Assembly: GCA_033980235.1 (NCBI GenBank)
Contig: CM067075.1
Location: 33,924,385 to 33,988,384, forward strand
From: Diadema setosum
Lineage: Eukaryota > Echinodermata > Echinoidea > Diadematoida > Diadematidae
Direction: 5' to 3'
Length of the DNA: 64,000 nt
A model generated the notes under the pieces. The model made no database searches and had not been told where the DNA came from. It was given only the letters and a program-made list of their open reading frames with translations. Position numbers and translations under genes: made by a program. Below, piece by piece: positions 58,565 to 64,000 of the stretch; positions within the stretch are counted from its first letter, which is position 1; each line of letters starts with the position of its first letter.

Positions 58565-59452
58565 TGACGAGATAAGAAGACGAGAAGACAGGTTAAATAC
58601 CGAGAAGCCGAGTTATTGCAACTCGGCAAGTCGACTTGCTTGGATCAAGAAGACAAGATGACAAGTTGTTGAAACTCGGCAAGTCGACTCGTTTGGAACA
58701 AGAAGACATGATAACGAGTTGTTGAAACTCGGAAAGTCGACTTGCTTGGGACAAGAAGTCAAGATGACAAGTTGTTGAAACTCGGCAAGTCGACTTGCTT
58801 GGGACAAGAAGTCAAGATGACAAGTTATTGAAACTCGGCAAGTCGACTTGTTTGGGACAAGAAGACATGATAACGAGTTGTTGAAACTCGGAAAGTCGAC
58901 TTGCTTTGGACAAGAAGTCAAGATGACAAGTTGTTGAAACTCGGCAAGTCGACTTGCTTGGGACAAGAAGTCAAGATGACAAGTTGTTGAAACTCGGCAA
59001 GTCGACTTGCTTGGGACAAGAAGTTTCAACAACTCGTTATCATGTCTTCTTGTCCCAAACGAGTCGACTTGCCGAGTTTCAACAACTTGTCATCTTGACT
59101 TCTTGTCCCAAACGAGTCGACTTGCCGAGTTTCAACAACTTGTCATCTTGACTTCTTGTCCCAAACGAGTCGACTTGCCGAGTTTCAACAACTTGTCATC
59201 TTGACTTCTTGTCCCAAACAAGTCGACTTGCCGAGTTTCAACAACTTGTCATCTTGACTTCTTGTCCAAAGCAAGTCGACTTTCCGAGTTTCAACAACTC
59301 GTTATCATGTCTTCTTGTCCCAAACGAGTCGACTTACCGAGTTTCAACAGCTTGTCATCTTGTCTTCTTGATCCAAGCAAGTCGACTTGCCGAGTTGCAA
59401 TAACTCGGCTTCTCGGTATTTAACCTGTCTTCTCGTCTTCTTATCTTCTCGC
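58565..59452. repeat. 880-bp palindrome made of 53-bp tandem repeats
   Basis: The left arm (58565-59020) carries about seven 53-bp units containing CAAGTCGACTTG and GACAAGTTGTTGAAACTCGG; the right arm (59036-59452) carries about seven in reverse complement. Outer ends AGAAGACGAGAAGACAGG and CCTGTCTTCTCGTCTTCT pair. Variant units (ACATGATAACG) occur in both arms but not in perfect mirror order. Long open frames on it are repeat artefacts. Confidence 0.93.
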
Positions 59453-59580
59453 CTCCTGCTCGGGGCGACAATCCGTGACGGGCGTTGGCGGCACGGATTG
59501 TCGCCCCCTACACGGATTGTCGCCTGGCGACAATCCGTGTAGGGGGCTGGCGGCACGGATTGTCGCCCGCCCTCGAAGCA
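59451..59580. repeat. Cluster 1 of the 14-bp motif GGCGACAATCCGTG
   Basis: Five copies in both orientations, with a local hairpin at 59504-59547 (CCCCCTACACGGATTGTCG and its complement). GC-rich, unlike its surroundings. Its first 58 bp are inverted at 61761-61818. Confidence 0.92.
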
Positions 59581-59704
59581 CATTTTGCTGGGTAATATCG
59601 TTCTGGACATAGTCATTGAAATACTAACACATAACTTACATGGCTACATCCATGCAAACATGCCATGTAAAAAGTCATGGTGAGGTTTCAAGGAAGTGTC
59701 CGTT

Positions 59705-59706
<2 letters not shown>

Positions 59707-59746
<40 letters not shown>
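59707..59746. repeat. (GT)n microsatellite
   Basis: About 20 GT units. Confidence 0.95.
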
Positions 59747-59747
<1 letters not shown>

Positions 59748-60089
59748 TGGAAGAATGTGTTTATTATGTCAGTTTTTTTGCGTATGTGTTTTTTAGCTGC
59801 GCGTGGGGAGGGATACCTAGTAAGCTGTTGCTGGCATAAACGTTGATATTGATTTTATCAGCAGCTTTGAATTTGATGAGTTTGTTTGTCAGATTTGTAT
59901 AATTATGAATTCGGAGTGGAGCTTGCGTGCGGGCAGATGCTGCTTTTCTGCATACGGTCCGTTATGTCTTATTTATCAACATTGGGAAATCGTTTCATCG
60001 ATCAGGAAGGAATGTGGTATCGGTTCGGGTGTGCGTCGGTATGTGGGAAGGGGGTTACATTTCGTTATTGCAAAAGTTTGTAACTCTGA

Positions 60090-60260
60090 AGGCTCATTCG
60101 TCAGAAGGCTCATTCGTCCAAAGGCTCATTATTCCGAAGGTTCGTTATTCCGAATTTCATTTTTGGATCAACGAACCTCTAGGTATAGGGAATTGTGTGT
60201 TTCGGATAAATGAAGCCTCGGAAAAAAACGAAACTTAGGAATAACGGAACCTTCGTGTGT
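60090..60260. repeat. Short inverted repeat with TTCGTTATTCCGAA words
   Basis: Repeated AAGGCTCATTCGTC units, then GAAGGTTCGTTATTCCGAA, pairing with GGAATAACGGAACCTTCG at 60238-60255. Confidence 0.7.
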
Positions 60261-60352
60261 GTGTGTGTGTGTGTTTGTGTGTATGTATTTGGGTTGGTGA
60301 ATGTGGGTGTGTGTGTGTGTGTATGTATTTGGGTTGGTGAATGTGGGTGTGG
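60258..60352. repeat. GT-rich minisatellite
   Basis: Unit GTATGTATTTGGGTTGGTG with GT runs, twice in tandem. Confidence 0.8.
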
Positions 60353-61420
60353 GATGATTTAGGTTTTGTTTAATCAGGGGTTGGTGGGTTGAGGATTGGA
60401 TTTGAAGAAGGATAGTTATAAATGGTATGACAGATGTTGGTAGGATTTAATATTTAGGATAGATGTAGGCCCTAGATTTGTTTCGGATGGGGAGGGGAGG
60501 GGTGGTCGGGTTTTTTATGACTGATTTCATTCTAGATTCGTGTAATGTATTTGTGTTTTTTTTTTAATGTATATGCCCTTGTAAATAAGAAGGTGTTACA
60601 TGATCCAAACCAATGTATTCAAGGAATATAGGTTTGGTAGGGCCCTACATGTCAAAACTTTCTCGTGAAGAAATTGTTAGTAGGGTTGGTCTATAATCGA
60701 GTTATCTATACTGAAGTGAGATTATTTGTGGTATAAATTGACAAATGGATTTGTTTCTGTTTCGAATTGCCATTTGTAACTTTTTTTTAAATGTTACACC
60801 CAGAATGAGTCGATTTATGAATGATTTGAATGAAATCAATGAATATCAAGGAAAAAAGTGTTGAGTTGGTTTATTTGCATTATGAGGATTTGTTTGAGTG
60901 TTTGTTGGTGTTTGTTTGTATTACGTATGTATTAGCGGTGTGCAATGGCAGTTCGTTTGTGCTAAAATCAACTAACGATTGACAAATTTTTTACGGCGTG
61001 TGGAAATTATTCGCTCATGCATAAAGCATGCCAAACCTATTCTGGGACAAAGAATAGTGGTATGGACGTTCTAGTTTATAAGACTGATGGAAGAAAATGA
61101 CTGCAGTGAAAAATGAACAAAGACAAATAACATTTGGGGAGGGTACCTCCCTCGTATGTATTTTCTCTCGGTCTCTCTCTCGCCTAGCCCGCCTCACCGC
61201 TGATATTGGTTCACACACCCATACTATTTTTAGATCAACGCTGGTGTGAATTTTTTAAACACGTGCTCATACACTCTGAAGGCGTTTGTATTGCTACAGT
61301 AGCGCCACTATATTCCACATACACACGTAAGCATACAGGCACACGTATACACACAGACAAACAAACCACTACCACTATGACCACCACACATGCACAGTTT
61401 CTACATATTGTATTATTATA
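60353..61420. other. Plain sequence between repeat blocks
   Basis: G/T-rich to AT-rich; no ORF, RNA gene or element end that I can support. Confidence 0.45.
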
Positions 61421-61427
61421 CTCCAAA

Positions 61428-61562
61428 CACACACACATACACACATTTACACACACACACACACACACACAACAAATCATACACATCACATATCATGCAG
61501 CTCACAATACACACACACACACAAGCGCGCGCACACACCCACACACACACACACACACACAT
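61428..61562. repeat. (CA)n-rich microsatellite
   Basis: Interrupted CA runs. The long His/Thr open frame across it is low complexity. Confidence 0.95.
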
Positions 61563-61621
61563 ACGCATAACTTACCAGTCATACCCATCCCACCAAAGCT
61601 TAACACCGGAGGAACCACCCC

Positions 61622-61856
61622 GAGCCCGGGGCGACAATCTGTGACGGGGCGACAATCCGTGTCGCAACAATTTTTTTGCCAACACGGATTGTCGCCTTCG
61701 AGGTCAAAAACCGGGAACTGCACAAGCGTCACGGATTGTCGCCAGGCGACAATCCGTGACGGGGGCGACAATCCGTGCCGCCAGCGCCCGTCACGGATTG
61801 TCGCCCCGAGCAGGAGGCGACAATCCGTGTAGGGGCGACAATCCGTGTCGCAACAG
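61622..61856. repeat. Cluster 2 of the 14-bp motif GGCGACAATCCGTG
   Basis: Nine copies (one with a T change) in both orientations, often extended as GGGGCGACAATCCGTGTCGC. A hairpin lies at 61728-61760. Part of it (61761-61818) is the inverted partner of 59451-59508. Confidence 0.92.
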
Positions 61857-61992
61857 ACGCTTTATAGAGACAAAAAGAGAACCAGAAGCAAATTAATGAT
61901 CGCAACAATCTTTTGGGGAGTAACTTGGAGTTACAGAGGAAATGTAACCTCGGGCAAAACGACGAACACAACGGAAAGCGAGCACTATAATT

Positions 61993-62368
61993 TTAATGGA
62001 GATGGCTAGTATCTGATCAGTGGGAATTAGTGGGAATGCTGATGGGGGATGATTGTTCCAATCCTTGTGGGATTCATTAAAGAGTACATTATATATCTAT
62101 TGAGTGAAGATTATTCGTTTCAGAATGGTCCCATATTCAAGTAATGTGCAGTTTAATGTCAGCGATCGCCCCGTCACTGTACAGGCATCCTAACCTGGAA
62201 ACATTGAACTGCACATTACTTGAATATGACACCATTCTGAAGCAAATGATTTTCACATAGCAAAAAATATATAATGTACTTTTAAATGAATCCAACAAGG
62301 ACTGGAACAATCATCCCCAGCATTCTCACGGATTCCCACTGATCAGTTTCTAGCCACCCCCTTTAAAA
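61993..62368. mobile_element. Palindromic MITE-like element, about 375 bp
   Basis: GGCTAGTATCTGATCAGTGG pairs with CCACTGATCAGTTTCTAGCC; the inner arms GTAATGTGCAGTT and AACTGCACATTAC also pair. Ends in TTTTAA / TTTAAAA. Confidence 0.82.
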
Positions 62369-62398
62369 GCAATACGATCACTAACGTATAACAAAAGT

Positions 62399-62562
62399 GG
62401 AGGATCCAGAGGGGGCACACCGGACGCGCGCCCCTCTTTTTATTCGGTTCAAACAAAAGATATAAAAATGAAAATAGAAATGGGGGGGGGGGGGGGGGTC
62501 GTGCGCCCCCTTTAATTTTGCAAAGGCCCCTCACCTTTACGAAATTCCTAGATCCGCCCCTG
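62399..62562. mobile_element. Short repeat with CAGGGGCGGATCTAG end
   Basis: Read on the minus strand it starts CAGGGGCGGATCTAGG and ends CCTCTGGATCCTCC, with a G run inside. The form is that of a short dispersed element; class unknown. Confidence 0.5.
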
Positions 62563-62770
62563 TAACCGGGAGCCAATAAGGCGACTTGAAGGCAAGTGTT
62601 ATGTTAGTGTGATTGGTGGATATTAAAAGGTATGACGTATTTCCGACAGTTTCTTGAACGCTGTGTGCTGAATCGACATCATCATTCTGTTCCGTTTTGT
62701 TGACGACCTCAATCTGTGATTTTTTTTCTTTCTCCCCTTGGGATGACGCCGTGACCATGGAATGATCATA

Positions 62771-63191
62771 GGGTGCGTTCGAGCGCCCTCCTAAAGCGAA
62801 CCGTGACCGTACGGTACCCTCGCCAGAGGAGCGCTCGAACGCACCAAAAAGTGTACCATACTGTACCGAGCCAAAAGTGGACCACTTCCCGATGTGCTCC
62901 AAAAGCGTACCAAAAGCGTACCCAAAGTTCTCTGAAAGCATGTCGATTGCGCGTATCATGCGCATACGTCACAATGCAAAGACATCATTCTCTTTGTTCG
63001 GGACAGCTGTAAGTACTTCGAGCGCCAGATGAATGACATTCTTGCTGCAAAAATGCGTGACCTTTTCTAAAAATAACTCGTGAGGTACGCTTTCTCAACA
63101 GAGCACTCGAACGCTCCAAAACTGGCATGGTACGATACGGTACGCTTTAGTTCAGTTCGCTTTGGCTCGCTTTAGAGCGCTCGAACGCACC
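62771..63191. mobile_element. MITE with GGGTGCGTTCGAGCGC ends, about 420 bp
   Basis: GGGTGCGTTCGAGCGCCCTC at the left and GAGCGCTCGAACGCACCC at the right. Inner GCTCGAACGC and GTACGGTACC words repeat. An open frame on the minus strand across it is not a gene. Confidence 0.85.
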
Positions 63192-64000
63192 CAATTGGGA
63201 ATTTCAAGTTCGATGTCAGTGTTAGGAAACCTGCAAGTCTCTTTTTTTTCCCAAGTTCACGATATATTCTTTACTATCTAGTGCAATTTTAACTCAGTAA
63301 TTTCATGAAGAAGAAAATGTATATAAAAGGTATGCCTCTTTAACAACTGGAGATTCAGGCCTAAAATGGTCCATGGTTCCTTTAAAGGTAGAGCAATCTT
63401 TTTCTCTTTTCGACATCATTCTAATTGATGTTAACATCCCACTGCATGTTTATTGCTGTCCATTATACTTATTATTTATTTGTTAAGTGTTAAGTATTGA
63501 GAGTTTATAAAGAGAATGATTCATCGCAGAAATAATTCTGACATACCTTTGCTACCCTTTGACGTCTTTCAAATTACATAATTATATTCTACGAATATCA
63601 AAACATAAAGGGGAAAGCTGAAAACTTAAAAAAATAAGATAACCCGAAATGAAGGTTTTGGGTATTCCAGTTGCAAATAGGTTAACTTGCAGTATTGTTC
63701 TTATAGTCCAAAATGTGATGAATATAAGTGAAAAGTATAAAGCAGGCTTTACACGTTCATCACAGTAATAATCCCAGTCGTTATGAGCGCCAGGGTCAAG
63801 TTGTTTTTCATCCAATTTATAATGATGAGAAAAAGAAAAAGAAAGGGGTTCCCCCTACCATGCCCCCATTGCCCAATCCCCTACAATGCGCACAATGCAC
63901 AGTGACGCCAATCCTCAAACTTACGGCACGTGTAAAGCAACGAGATAACGCAATGGAAGCAGTTCATCTTTTTATGGCCTTTAATAGGTACTGGAAGGCG
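63192..64000. other. Right end of window, nothing recognised
   Basis: AT-rich. A short minus-strand frame starting MDEKQLDPGAHNDWDYY at 63815 has no supporting homology or clear splice context. Confidence 0.4.

Noticed and set aside
58613..59403. Open frames encoding repeated ESTCRVSTTCHLDFL-type peptides
   Set aside because: 53 is not a multiple of 3, so three frames cycle through the repeat; the pattern comes from the DNA palindrome, not from protein selection.
61206..61832. 208-codon plus-strand open frame
   Set aside because: It is driven by (CA)n and the 14-bp motif repeats (His/Thr and GDNPC-type repeats); no start context or homology.
59451..61856. CRISPR array or integron-like repeats
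   Set aside because: Motif copies are in both orientations at irregular spacing, in a eukaryotic genome, with no spacers or associated genes.
62537..62965. 142-codon minus-strand frame, with an ATG at 62760 starting MVTASSQGEKEKKSQ
   Set aside because: It runs from one MITE into another short repeat; no credible donor, no homology. A real small first exon cannot be fully excluded.
63582..63815. Minus-strand frame starting MDEKQLDPGAHNDWDYY
   Set aside because: Only about 21 codons look protein-like before a possible weak donor; nothing supports transcription.

Overview
The window reads as nuclear DNA from a marine invertebrate deuterostome, most likely an echinoderm and probably sea-urchin-like. 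It is AT-rich, with short exons, long introns full of palindromic MITE-like elements and dinucleotide repeats. Its one clear gene is of the polydom/SVEP1 class. The species call is an inference from gene type and repeat style; nothing here fixes the species.

Main content: one large minus-strand gene fills about 50 kb (ATG at 50039 down to 140, continuing beyond the left edge). I could build 47 coding exons whose GT-AG (one GC-AG) borders and phases all agree. They total 9,412 coding bases, or about 3,137 residues, with no internal stop. The product is a secreted mosaic protein. In order it has: a signal peptide; a short Arg4/Pro6 linker; a run of seven HYR domains interspersed with sixteen sushi/CCP modules (HYR-2CCP-HYR-5CCP-HYR-3CCP-HYR-3CCP-HYR-2CCP-HYR-HYR-CCP); a Cys-poor region with several polybasic sites; three ephrin-receptor-like (GCC2/GCC3) Cys repeats; 21 EGF modules; a pentraxin/LamG-like domain on three exons; and two more EGFs at the window edge. 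From the HYR/CCP tract through GCC repeats and EGFs to pentraxin this follows vertebrate SVEP1. No VWA domain precedes the first HYR, and 15 of 16 CCPs carry six cysteines in the selectin style.

Introns: many are plain AT-rich sequence. Others hold datable transposon debris. There is a TA-flanked element at 10616-12055 with a MITE inside it. A second, inverted copy at 41455-44493 was entered by a TTA-flanked element, which was entered in turn by a LINE. There are also three copies of one palindromic MITE family, a pogo/Tigger-like MITE, a Penelope-like GIY-YIG fossil, and three copies of an inverted-repeat element with a tRNA-like core.

Right part (50.06-64 kb): upstream of the gene's ATG I find no convincing second gene. 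It holds a TGCACC-motif cluster near the start, a retroposon insertion with a perfect 33-bp target duplication, a 1.2-1.3 kb tandem duplication, an 880-bp palindrome built of 53-bp repeats, two clusters of a 14-bp motif (GGCGACAATCCGTG) joined by a 58-bp inverted repeat, and several MITEs. No CRISPR, operon, rRNA or functional tRNA gene was seen.
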